A stretch of 14,006 nucleotides of DNA from Anaerolineae bacterium (GCA_026985975.1 JALSPL010000184.1:1-14006), one strand, 5' to 3'. Positions 6,115-13,370 are shown, counted from the stretch's first letter. Translations and numbers: made by a program. The notes: generated by a model from the sequence alone, not told the origin.

Positions 6115-9102
6115 ATGAAATATACCGAAAAAGAACTCGAACGACTCATCGACGAAGTCAGCGATCTGGAATCCAGCTTCAAAACTTATCATGAATTGAT
6201 GGCCTGGAAGGTGCGCCGCATTCTGCTGGTCTCGACGCCTTATGACGCCTGGATTCTGGAGGAAGATGGCAGGCTTTCCGAGCGGATTATCAACGAGTAT
6301 CGGGGGTTGAATTTGAGTCATCCGCCGCGACTGAACTGGGTGTCGACGGCGGAGGATGCGCTGAAAGCGTTGGATGAAAAGCGCTATGATATGGTGATCA
6401 CCATGCCGCGCATCGCCGATATGGACGCCTTGGGCTTTGCCCAAAAAGTTAAGGCCAAGCGGCCCGATATCCCCATCATTCTGATTTCGCACAGCGCTGC
6501 GTTGGATGCAGCCGCTTTTATTGCTCCGGGCCAGCAACGGGTGATCGATCGGGCCTATGTGTGGACCGGCAACACCGATTTGCTGGTGGCTATTGTCAAA
6601 AGCGAGGAAGATCGGCGCAACGCCCGCCGCGATACCGAATTGGCGGGGGTGAGGGTGATTCTTTTTGTCGAGAATTCGCCGCTGCACATGGCCACCATCC
6701 TGCCCCTGCTCTATAAGGAGGTGGTGGGACAGACGCGGCAGGTGTTGGAGGGAAAGCTGAATGAGGAGCATCGGTTGCTGGTGATGCGCGCCCGACCCAA
6801 GATCCTGACGGCGGAGACTTATGAGGAGGCGCTGGCGCTTTACCAGACGTTCGAGCCTTATGTTTTGGGGGTGATCTCCGACGTGGAATTCCCCCGTAAT
6901 GGCTCGCTAGACCCGGATGCAGGCATTGATTTGTTGCAGATGATCCGGCAAGATCGTTTCGACATCCCCCTGCTGCTGACCAGCGTGGATCCTGCCAACA
7001 AGGCCCGCGCCCAGGCCCTGTCCGCCGCTTTTCTGAACAAGACCTCGCCGCGGGTGCATGAAGATATCCACTCGTTCTTCATTTATAGCCTGGCTTTCGG
7101 CGACTTTGTCTTTCGTATGCCCAATGGCCAGGAAGTGGGGCGGGCCTCGGATCTGCGCAGCCTGGAGCGGGCCATTCAGACAGTTCCGGCAGAGTCGCTG
7201 TATTATCACGCCCTGCGCAATGACTTCTCCCGCTGGCTTTTCACCCGCACCGAGACGGTGCTGGCCACGCTGTTGCGAGATCTGCGGGTGGATGATTTCA
7301 GCGATGTCGAGGCGTTACGACGTTTTCTTGTGGAACTGATTCACGCCCGCCGTCGTTCGCGCCAACGCGGCATTGTGGTGGATTTTGCGGCGGATGATTT
7401 CGATCTCGTCACCGATTTCTTCAAGATCGGACAAGGTTCTCTGGGGGGCAAGGCCCGCGGTCTGGCTTTTTTGCTTTCTCTGATGAATGATAACCGGGAG
7501 ATGTATCGGAAATATAGCGACATCATCCTGGATGTGCCGCAAACATTGGTGGTCACCACCGAGGTGTTCGATGAATTTATCACGGCCAACCGGCTGGGTT
7601 ATCTGGCGGAAGAGACGTTATCCGATCGAGAAATATCGACCCGCTTTCTCTGGGGCATTTTCCCCAGAGCCGCAGAGAACAATTTGAGGGCTTTTCTTTC
7701 GCAGGTGCACTATCCTCTGGCGGTGCGGTCTTCCAGCCTGCTGGAGGATGCCCAATTTCAAGCGTACGCCGGGCTTTACCGCACTTATATGCTGCCCAAT
7801 GAGCATCCCAACCTGGAAAAACGGCTGGAGCACTTGATCTACGCCATCAAGCTGGTGTACGCTTCCACCTACTTCGAGGGCCCCAAAGCTTTTTCCCAGC
7901 GCATAGGCCGTCGTATCGAAGACGAGAAGATGGCTGTGATTGTGCAGCGGCTGGTGGGAGAGCGATATGGCGAGTATTACTACCCCGCCATCTCGGGCGT
8001 GGCCCAATCTTACAACTACTACCCCTTCGCCCGCATGAAGCCGGAGGATGGCATTGCCACCATCGCACTGGGGCTGGGCCGGGCTGTGGTGGAGGGGGAG
8101 CGCACCCTGCGTTTTTGTCCCAAATACCCGCACATCCTGCCCCAGCGTTCCAGCGTGGACGATATTCTCAAGAACGCCCAGCGTTATTTTTATGCGCTGA
8201 AGATGGGGGAGGATTATCACGCCCTGGATATCACCGAATCGGAGAATCTGGTGCGGCGCGAGGTGAGTGACGCCGCGGATGAGCCGGCGGTGAGCTATCT
8301 TTCCAGCACGTATGTGCCCGCTGAAGACCGCATTCGTGATACGCTGATGGTGCCGGGCTATCGCGTGCTCACCTTCGCCAACGTGCTGAAATACCGCCAA
8401 TTCCCTCTGCCCGATATTCTGACCGATGTGCTGGCGATGGGGAGCAAGGGCATGGGCACCTCGGTGGAGATGGAATTTTCGGTGGATTTGAAGCTGGCCC
8501 AGGGCGGTCAGCCGGAATTCGCTTTTCTACAATTACGGCCTATGACCGCCCGCTCGGAACTGGGTCCGGTCGACATCAGCGAGGAGGAGCGAAAACGTGC
8601 AAAATGTCGCTCGATGCACGCATTGGGCAACTTCATCAATCAGGAAATACGCGACATCCTTTTTGTCAAACCGGATGGATTCGATGTCGGCAAGACGGTG
8701 CAAATTGCATCTGAAATCAGTCGTATGAACGCCCGTCTGGTAAAAGAGGGTCGCCCCTATCTGCTCATCGGCCCCGGACGCTGGGGGACATCTGATCGTT
8801 GGCTGGGCGTGCCTGTGCGTTGGGCCGATATTTCGGGCGTGGGCGCGATTGTCGAGGCGGCCTACGGCGATTTTAGGGTGGAGCCCTCGCAGGGATCTCA
8901 TTTCTTTCACAACATCACGACTCAGGGCATCGGCTATATCAACATTTCGGGCCGGGATGAAGAGGTCATCGATTGGGATTGGTTGCGATCTTTACCGGTG
9001 GTGGAAGACGCTGAGTTCGTGGTCAACGCCCGAGTCGACCGTCCCCTGACCATAAAGGTCGATGGCCGCACTCACGAATGCGTTTTGCTGATTTCCCCAT
9101 GA
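6115..9102 (+). CDS. Receiver-like / PPDK_N (PEP-pyruvate-binding, ATP-grasp) fusion protein
   Basis: The 995-residue protein starts with a short helix and a degenerate receiver fold (about 36-135; ILLVSTPYDAWILEEDGRL). A second receiver (about 178-330) keeps receiver-type residues: Glu186/Asn187, Asp256 in ISDVEFP, Thr289 and Lys309. A helical linker leads to a nucleotide-binding domain of the PEP synthase/PPDK N-terminal type (about 435-815) with GGKARG (444-449), VRSSSLLED (537-545), GLGRAVVEGE (653-662) and LQLRPM (806-811). A family-specific C-terminal part follows, with IGPGRWGTSD and SQGSHFFHN. The mobile phosphohistidine and PEP-binding barrel domains of real PEP synthase are absent, so that reaction is not expected, and substrate and role are unknown. 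The ATG at 6115 fits the family start (MKYTEKELERL); an in-frame GTG at 6091 would add eight hydrophobic residues. It is the first gene of a four-gene operon. Confidence 0.85.
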   Translation: MKYTEKELERLIDEVSDLESSFKTYHELMAWKVRRILLVSTPYDAWILEEDGRLSERIINEYRGLNLSHPPRLNWVSTAEDALKALDEKRYDMVITMPRIADMDALGFAQKVKAKRPDIPIILISHSAALDAAAFIAPGQQRVIDRAYVWTGNTDLLVAIVKSEEDRRNARRDTELAGVRVILFVENSPLHMATILPLLYKEVVGQTRQVLEGKLNEEHRLLVMRARPKILTAETYEEALALYQTFEPYVLGVISDVEFPRNGSLDPDAGIDLLQMIRQDRFDIPLLLTSVDPANKARAQALSAAFLNKTSPRVHEDIHSFFIYSLAFGDFVFRMPNGQEVGRASDLRSLERAIQTVPAESLYYHALRNDFSRWLFTRTETVLATLLRDLRVDDFSDVEALRRFLVELIHARRRSRQRGIVVDFAADDFDLVTDFFKIGQGSLGGKARGLAFLLSLMNDNREMYRKYSDIILDVPQTLVVTTEVFDEFITANRLGYLAEETLSDREISTRFLWGIFPRAAENNLRAFLSQVHYPLAVRSSSLLEDAQFQAYAGLYRTYMLPNEHPNLEKRLEHLIYAIKLVYASTYFEGPKAFSQRIGRRIEDEKMAVIVQRLVGERYGEYYYPAISGVAQSYNYYPFARMKPEDGIATIALGLGRAVVEGERTLRFCPKYPHILPQRSSVDDILKNAQRYFYALKMGEDYHALDITESENLVRREVSDAADEPAVSYLSSTYVPAEDRIRDTLMVPGYRVLTFANVLKYRQFPLPDILTDVLAMGSKGMGTSVEMEFSVDLKLAQGGQPEFAFLQLRPMTARSELGPVDISEEERKRAKCRSMHALGNFINQEIRDILFVKPDGFDVGKTVQIASEISRMNARLVKEGRPYLLIGPGRWGTSDRWLGVPVRWADISGVGAIVEAAYGDFRVEPSQGSHFFHNITTQGIGYINISGRDEEVIDWDWLRSLPVVEDAEFVVNARVDRPLTIKVDGRTHECVLLISP

Positions 9103-9121
9103 CCACGCTCATTCACCTGCT

Positions 9122-9835
9122 ATGATTATGCCGCAACCCAACGCCGCCCTTGAGGATCTGGAAAGCATCTTGCACGAACAAGAGGGCTGTCCCATTTGTC
9201 ATTATGGCAGACTGGCGGGCCGTAAATATCTTGATGGCGTGATGTATGAGAGCGTCAATGATTTCGGTCTGCGTCAACGTCTGGTCGAGAATATGGGGTT
9301 TTGCGCCTTTCACAGCCAGGAGATGTTGACGTTTCCGGGAGCCAAACTGGGTGCGGCCATTATCGAACAGGCCATGCTCAAAGAGGCGCTGCATCGCATG
9401 GAAAGCGCTGCGAGCAGTCGCGGGTCGTTCTTCTCGCGCGGCAATAAAACCCGACGGTCATACGCTGCGCCCGACCAGGCCATTTGCTCCGCCTGTTTGC
9501 ATGAACAGGATAGCGAGCTGCGGGCAATAGAGGAGCTGCTGAAACATTGGGATGAGTCTTGGGAGACGTTGTTAGAGAATGCGGGCGGCTTGTGCTTTAA
9601 TCATCTTATGCAGGCGCTGAAGCTGGCTTCCAAAAGCACGGGGCAGACGCTGAAAGCGATGCACGAACGTTTGTGGCGGGAGACGATAGCTCAATTGGAT
9701 GAATTTATTCGCAAGCAGGATTATCGCTTTCGCTCCGAGGAGATCAGCGAGGCGGAGGGCGTCGCTTCGCGACGAACCATTGCAATCCTGACGGGCCAGC
9801 CCCGAAAAATCATTTCCACCAAACTCTCAACCTGA
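9122..9835 (+). CDS. DUF6062-like protein with duplicated CxxC / CxxH pairs
   Basis: The 237-residue soluble protein has an internal duplication visible in its Cys/His spacing. The first half has Cys23-Cys26 (GCPIC) and Cys61-His64 (GFCAFH). The second half has Cys122-Cys125 (ICSAC) and Cys158-His161 (GLCFNH). Each half could bind one metal ion, probably zinc, in a C2-CH arrangement. The CPxC...VND...GFCxxH pattern resembles DUF6062-type proteins, whose function is unknown. A flexible basic loop (about 96-115) separates the halves. The start codon lies 19 bases after the receiver/ATP-grasp gene, and the next gene starts 5 bases after the stop, so co-transcription is likely. No Shine-Dalgarno is seen; the ATG at 9128 is an alternative start. 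Metal binding is inferred. Confidence 0.75.
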   Translation: MIMPQPNAALEDLESILHEQEGCPICHYGRLAGRKYLDGVMYESVNDFGLRQRLVENMGFCAFHSQEMLTFPGAKLGAAIIEQAMLKEALHRMESAASSRGSFFSRGNKTRRSYAAPDQAICSACLHEQDSELRAIEELLKHWDESWETLLENAGGLCFNHLMQALKLASKSTGQTLKAMHERLWRETIAQLDEFIRKQDYRFRSEEISEAEGVASRRTIAILTGQPRKIISTKLST

Positions 9836-9840
9836 TTATC

Positions 9841-10878
9841 ATGGCGAAATCGAAACGACCGGTTTATGTGGATGGCGAGTATCAGATCATCCCACATGAA
9901 AAAGATCCGGATCTGGCGGCCTATCATTCATTGGTGCGCATGGTGGTGGGGAGCATCTTGTTCGGCAGCGAAGAACTGCTGACCCGCACCCGGCTGTGGG
10001 AATTGGAGCATCCCATTACCGACATGAAACGAGGCCCGCGCGAGGCGGAGTCGGACCTGGTGTTGCTGCGTCATCTCATTGTGGGCGCCATGTTCCACGG
10101 CCCGCAGATGCTCAGTCGCCCCATCCTTTCCATCGCCGAGACCACCGATAGGGCTTTGAATCTCATCGGCAGCCTGGCGGGGCCTTTTATGCGCATTCCC
10201 GTTTTTCGGCCAGCGCGCAAGCGTTGGCGGGCCTATCAAAGCCGGGTGCAGGCGGTGGTCAGCTATTGGGTGGAGACGGGCCGCCAGGAGGAGCCCTATA
10301 GCAAAGTCATGGCCCAGGCGCTGATCCCGGACATCATCGACGACGTCATTCTCTCCCTCAGCAAAAATCAGGCTATCCAGACTTTGATTCAGGTGCAGGT
10401 GGGCATGTATTTGGGGCATGTCATCGAGAATCCCATCGAGATGGACGAACTGGTGCAGACGGTGGCCGATCGCTATCTTTCTTATCTGAACACCGACAAC
10501 AAGGATGCTGTGGCGGAACTGGTGCAGATTCAGGTCGGTGATTATCTGGCCTACGCCCGGAAAAACCCACAAGAGCTGGAAGAGCTGGTCGCGGTCATCG
10601 GCGATCGTTATCTGGCCTATTTGAAGGAAGAAAATCCCGAGGCCATCGCCGAGATTGTGCAGGGGCAGAGCATCGGGTTGGTGGGCGAGGTCGCAGACGA
10701 GGTGCGGGCCCGCACCGTCACCTCCGACTCCGTCGTCGAGATGTTCATGCGTTCTCTGCTGCGGAGGCCCGCCCGGCAAGAGCTGCCTCTGCCCCCGCCC
10801 GAGGTGCTGGAACAGGCTACCACCTCCGTCGAGGAGATCATCCGCAAGCGCAATCTGGAGAAAAGAAGCAATGCGTGA
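9841..10878 (+). CDS. Uncharacterised repeat protein
   Basis: I do not recognise a named family for this 345-residue protein. Two tandem 45-residue repeats are clear, 182-226 and 227-271, each divisible into two units of 22-23 residues with the approximate pattern vQvGDYLaYxxxNPxExxELV. A partial unit precedes them (about 164-183) and a divergent one follows (from 272). An earlier pair of related amphipathic segments sits at 31-49 and 75-93 (L-x-R ... F ... L-x-R pattern). No signal peptide or clear membrane span was found; the C-terminus is basic and Pro-rich. The helical repeats suggest a protein-protein or membrane-surface scaffold. The gene follows the DUF6062-like gene by 5 bases and overlaps the RDD gene by 8 bases, so it is translationally linked to a membrane protein. 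Confidence 0.8.
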   Translation: MAKSKRPVYVDGEYQIIPHEKDPDLAAYHSLVRMVVGSILFGSEELLTRTRLWELEHPITDMKRGPREAESDLVLLRHLIVGAMFHGPQMLSRPILSIAETTDRALNLIGSLAGPFMRIPVFRPARKRWRAYQSRVQAVVSYWVETGRQEEPYSKVMAQALIPDIIDDVILSLSKNQAIQTLIQVQVGMYLGHVIENPIEMDELVQTVADRYLSYLNTDNKDAVAELVQIQVGDYLAYARKNPQELEELVAVIGDRYLAYLKEENPEAIAEIVQGQSIGLVGEVADEVRARTVTSDSVVEMFMRSLLRRPARQELPLPPPEVLEQATTSVEEIIRKRNLEKRSNA

Positions 10879-11581
10879 TCCCGCCTATTCCCTGCGCGGC
10901 CACTACGCCGGTTTCGTCAGTCGAACCATCGCTTTTCTCATCGATCGCAGCATCGTTCTGGTTCTCGTTGCCATTATCACCGCCGTCACCAGCTATCTTT
11001 TGCAATTGGTGGGGCTGGATGTGATCACTTGCCAGGTGACGCCCACTTTTTCTGGCGCCGCCTGCCTATCCGCCAGGACGACTTTGGCCGTTTTCGTTTT
11101 TGCATTCGCTCCCCTATACACCATCATCTTCTGGACGCTGGCAGGCCAGACGCCAGGCAAATACTTCCTGGGGCTGCGGGTTTATCGCATGGACGGAAAA
11201 CCCCTGACCCTGACCCGCAGCGTCCGCCGCTATGTCGGCTACCTCCTTTCTTTCCTGGCTTTTGGTTTGGGATTTATCTGGATTGCCATCGATGACCAGC
11301 GGCAGGGATTTCACGACATCTTCGCCAACACCTGCGTGGTCTATTCCTGGGACGCTTTCCAGAATCAACGGCTTATCAACCGGCTCAGTCTGAAGATCAA
11401 CAAAAGCCGATTTTTGCAGAATCCCGAAGCTTTTTATGGCAGCGGCATGACAGAGCAAGACGCCAATTATTTTACGCCCGATGATGTCATTGCGCCGCAC
11501 AGTTTGCAGGATGGTGCGGAGACCGGTGACAGTGAGAGGTCGTCCGAGCCTCAGACGGGAGAGGGACAGCCCGAGGCTTGA
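10871..11581 (+). CDS. RDD family integral membrane protein
   Basis: The 236-residue protein carries an RDD domain: Arg18 and Asp25 in FVSRTIAFLIDR, and Asp149 in RQGFHDIFANTCVV. Three hydrophobic stretches are visible at about 15-47, 71-90 and 121-140. The loop between the first two has Cys54 and Cys65, which would lie outside the membrane if the N-terminus is cytoplasmic. A hydrophilic, acidic C-terminal tail of about 75 residues follows the domain. RDD proteins are mostly uncharacterised; some have been linked to ion transport. The ATG at 10871 is chosen because the RDD motif starts shortly after it and GGAG (10857-10860) lies ten bases upstream. It overlaps the preceding gene by 8 bases and is the last gene of the operon. 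The longer open frame running upstream to 10655 is out-of-frame read-through of the preceding gene. Confidence 0.9.
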   Translation: MRDPAYSLRGHYAGFVSRTIAFLIDRSIVLVLVAIITAVTSYLLQLVGLDVITCQVTPTFSGAACLSARTTLAVFVFAFAPLYTIIFWTLAGQTPGKYFLGLRVYRMDGKPLTLTRSVRRYVGYLLSFLAFGLGFIWIAIDDQRQGFHDIFANTCVVYSWDAFQNQRLINRLSLKINKSRFLQNPEAFYGSGMTEQDANYFTPDDVIAPHSLQDGAETGDSERSSEPQTGEGQPEA

Positions 11582-11592
11582 TTCCCGGCGCT

Positions 11593-12390
11593 TCAATCCC
11601 CGGCCAATAACTTGATCCCCACCGGGCAATGATCGCTGCCCATGACATCGGTGTAGATCATGGCGTCCGTCACCCGCTGCACCAGCTCGCGGGCGATGAA
11701 GAAATAGTCGATGCGCCAGCCCACGTTGCGCTGCCGGGCCCGGGTGGGCATGGACCACCAGGTGTACATCTCAGCCAAATCGGGATAGAAATGGCGGAAG
11801 GCGTCCACATAGCTCGCGGCCACCACGTCATCCATCCACGCCCGCTCCTCGGGCAGAAAACCGGTGGTGTTGCGGTTGGTTTTGGGATGGGTGAGATCGA
11901 TGGGCTTGTGCGCAGTGTTCACATCCCCGCAAAAGATGATGTTGCGCCCCTCGGACCGCAGCGCCTCCATCCGCGCCAGAAACGCATCATAGAAGGCCAG
12001 CTTGAAGGGCACGCGGCCATGATCCCGCCCGCCGTTGGGGAAATAGCAGTTCACCAGGGTGAAATCGGGATAATGGGCGATGATGGTGCGGCCTTCCTGA
12101 TCGAACTCGGGGACGCCCAGGCCGAAGATGACCTCATCGGGCTCCCTGCGGGTGAGCAGGCCCGTGCCGCTGTATCCCTTTTTGCGGATGGAATGATTCC
12201 AGTAAGCGTGATAGCCCTCGGGCTGGCGCAGATCGGCCGGAATCTGATGCGCCTCGGCCCGGGTTTCCTGCAAACAGAGGATGTCGGGCGCGGCTTCATC
12301 CAACCATTGCATGAACCCCTTTTTGTAGATAGCGCGTACGCCGTTGACGTTCCACGAGAGCAGCAGCCGCTCCGATAATGGTTGATTCAT
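11593..12390 (-). CDS. xthA: Exodeoxyribonuclease III (AP endonuclease, EEP superfamily)
   Basis: This is a base-excision repair enzyme with 3'-5' exonuclease and abasic-site endonuclease activity. The 265-residue protein has the complete active-site set: Asn14 and Asn16 (SWNVNGVRA), Glu42 (LQETRA), Tyr116 (CYFPNGG), Asp156 and Asn158 (GDVNTAHKPIDL), Asp228 (RIDYFF), and Asp253-His254 (GSDHCPVG). Length and motif spacing match E. coli XthA, and NTAHKPIDL is typical of the ExoA/XthA group. The ATG at 12390 is preferred to the GTG at 12396: a GGGAG lies seven bases upstream of the ATG but only one base from the GTG. That ATG overlaps the TGA of the upstream phosphatase gene (ATGA), so the two are translationally coupled. 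The gene converges with the RDD gene across an 11-base gap with no obvious terminator. Confidence 0.96.
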   Translation of the reverse strand: MNQPLSERLLLSWNVNGVRAIYKKGFMQWLDEAAPDILCLQETRAEAHQIPADLRQPEGYHAYWNHSIRKKGYSGTGLLTRREPDEVIFGLGVPEFDQEGRTIIAHYPDFTLVNCYFPNGGRDHGRVPFKLAFYDAFLARMEALRSEGRNIIFCGDVNTAHKPIDLTHPKTNRNTTGFLPEERAWMDDVVAASYVDAFRHFYPDLAEMYTWWSMPTRARQRNVGWRIDYFFIARELVQRVTDAMIYTDVMGSDHCPVGIKLLAGD

Positions 12391-13022
12391 TGCCACTCTC
12401 CCAGGTTGCCGATGTGCTGCAGATGGGAAACATCGGAGAAAAACGCCAGCCTCGGCTCGGGATCAAAAACAAGTTTGCTCAATGAGGCGTTGAGCATCTG
12501 ATACTGCCGCCAGGCGGCGCCGCTTTTATCCAGCAGCATGGAGAGGGCTGTGGCCAGGGCGCCGCCATGCCCGACCACCGCCACCGTCTCACCGGCGTGT
12601 TTTTGGGTGATAGTCTGAAAACTGTTCAGCAAGCGCAAAGCAAAATGGCGGGGCGACTCGCCCCCGGGCGGGGTGAAGTCGGGGTCTGCGGCCATGCGGT
12701 CCCAGAGATGTTTCTCTTCTTTCAATTGTTGATAGCTCAGGCCTTCCCATTCGCCCAGATGATATTCGGCCAGGCCCGGGTCCAGAATGATGGGGACATC
12801 CCCCAGGGCCTGAGCGACGCTTTCGGCGGTCTGGCGGGCGCGGCGCAAAGGGCTGCTGTAGATGACGCTGAGGGGGAGCTGCTCGCGGGCGATGCGCCGG
12901 GCCAGGGCTCGGGCCTGGGCCAGCCCCCGCTGGTTCAGCGGGCTGTCGGTGGAGCCTTGCCACACGCCGGCGACATTGGCGTCGGTTTCGCCGTGGCGGA
13001 TGAGGTAGAGGATGGTGGGCAT
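12387..13022 (-). CDS. Histidine phosphatase family protein (phosphoglycerate mutase-like)
   Basis: The 211-residue protein belongs to the phosphoglycerate mutase-like superfamily, which uses a phosphohistidine intermediate. Catalytic residues are present: Arg9-His10-Gly11-Glu12 (LIRHGETDAN), Arg61 (YSSPLRRARQTA), Glu86 (LAEYHLGEWEG) and His152 (VVGHGGAL). The size and the GEWEG-type segment fit the cobalamin phosphatase/PhoE-like phosphatase branch better than the glycolytic mutases, but no cobalamin gene is nearby, so the substrate is left open. The ATG at 13022 is chosen because MPTILYLIRHGET is the normal N-terminus of the family; the open frame running back to 13301 has no family similarity. 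No Shine-Dalgarno precedes it. Its stop overlaps the start of xthA. Confidence 0.92.
   Translation of the reverse strand: MPTILYLIRHGETDANVAGVWQGSTDSPLNQRGLAQARALARRIAREQLPLSVIYSSPLRRARQTAESVAQALGDVPIILDPGLAEYHLGEWEGLSYQQLKEEKHLWDRMAADPDFTPPGGESPRHFALRLLNSFQTITQKHAGETVAVVGHGGALATALSMLLDKSGAAWRQYQMLNASLSKLVFDPEPRLAFFSDVSHLQHIGNLGEWQ
12398..12402 (-). promoter_or_regulatory. Ribosome binding site of xthA inside the phosphatase gene
   Basis: On the minus strand GGGAG lies seven bases before the ATG at 12390, within the last codons of the phosphatase gene. It decides between the ATG and the upstream GTG. Confidence 0.6.
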
Positions 13023-13061
13023 AGAAAAAATGTGTCGAGTGATGAGGAAATTGGATAGGTC

Positions 13062-13076
13062 TGTGATCCTATCACA
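13062..13076. promoter_or_regulatory. Palindromic operator candidate TGTGAT-CCT-ATCACA
   Basis: Two perfect 6-base arms flank a 3-base centre, 40-54 bases upstream of the phosphatase ATG. The half-sites resemble CRP/FNR-family boxes, but the TGTGA-N5-TCACA spacing is one base shorter than the CRP consensus, and a GntR-type regulator is equally possible. An overlapping gatagg/cctatc pair (13053-13073 region) is weaker. Confidence 0.4.
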
Positions 13077-13178
13077 TTGCTGGCGATAAGAGAAGGGCTT
13101 CGGGCTTCTCGGGGGTGCGTCTCGAAATTGCCACGTCTCCCTGACCCCTCGTGCAGACGAAAAAGGAACGCGGTGGTG

Positions 13179-13184
13179 TATAAT
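13179..13184 (+). promoter_or_regulatory. TATAAT -10 box, candidate rsmG promoter
   Basis: A perfect TATAAT faces rsmG. No good -35 lies 16-18 bases upstream. A start near 13191 would give a leader of about 180 nt that contains the AACCTG/CAGGTT palindromes. Confidence 0.3.
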
Positions 13185-13204
13185 GCACGTATGCCATCGC
13201 TTCG

Positions 13205-13325
13205 CAGGTTGTCTCCGCCGACCACAACCTGACAGGTTCCATGTGTCCTGGCGGCTCAGCGAACAAGCTGGCGTTGTGCAAACCTGGCCTGATCCCGGCA
13301 TCGTTGGCTGGGAACCTGTCAGGTT
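13205..13325. repeat. Cluster of six AACCTG/CAGGTT sites with nested palindromes
   Basis: AACCTG or its complement occurs at 13205, 13226, 13233, 13281, 13313 and 13320. Two pairs form compact palindromes, AACCTG-A-CAGGTT (13226-13238) and AACCTG-T-CAGGTT (13313-13325). The 15-base blocks 13226-13240 and 13311-13325 are perfect inverted copies. caggttgt (13205-13212) also pairs with acaacctg (13224-13231). This is either a dispersed palindromic repeat or an operator array. It lies in the leader or promoter zone of rsmG. Confidence 0.6.
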
Positions 13326-13370
13326 TAGGAGCCGTCACCTGATTCTTCTGCACACAACCGATCTTCACTC

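Larger units (their letters stand above)
13023..13370. other. Divergent intergenic region between the phosphatase gene and rsmG
   Basis: This gap of 348 bases contains no credible gene. It holds a TGTGAT/ATCACA palindrome near the phosphatase gene (13062-13076), a TATAAT box facing rsmG (13179-13184), and a cluster of AACCTG/CAGGTT sites (13205-13325). The 13085-13150 stretch shows nothing recognisable. Confidence 0.65.

Noticed and set aside
5881..6771. 296-codon minus-strand frame overlapping the receiver gene
   Set aside because: Most of it is antisense to a real conserved gene, with no recognisable motif.
13023..13301. 93-codon N-terminal extension of the phosphatase
   Set aside because: The family starts directly before LIRHGET, and the extension crosses the operator-like and AACCTG palindromes.
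13226..13325. rsmG promoter riboswitch
   Set aside because: The palindromes are simple inverted hexamers with no resemblance to a known aptamer, so only a repeat or operator call is supported.
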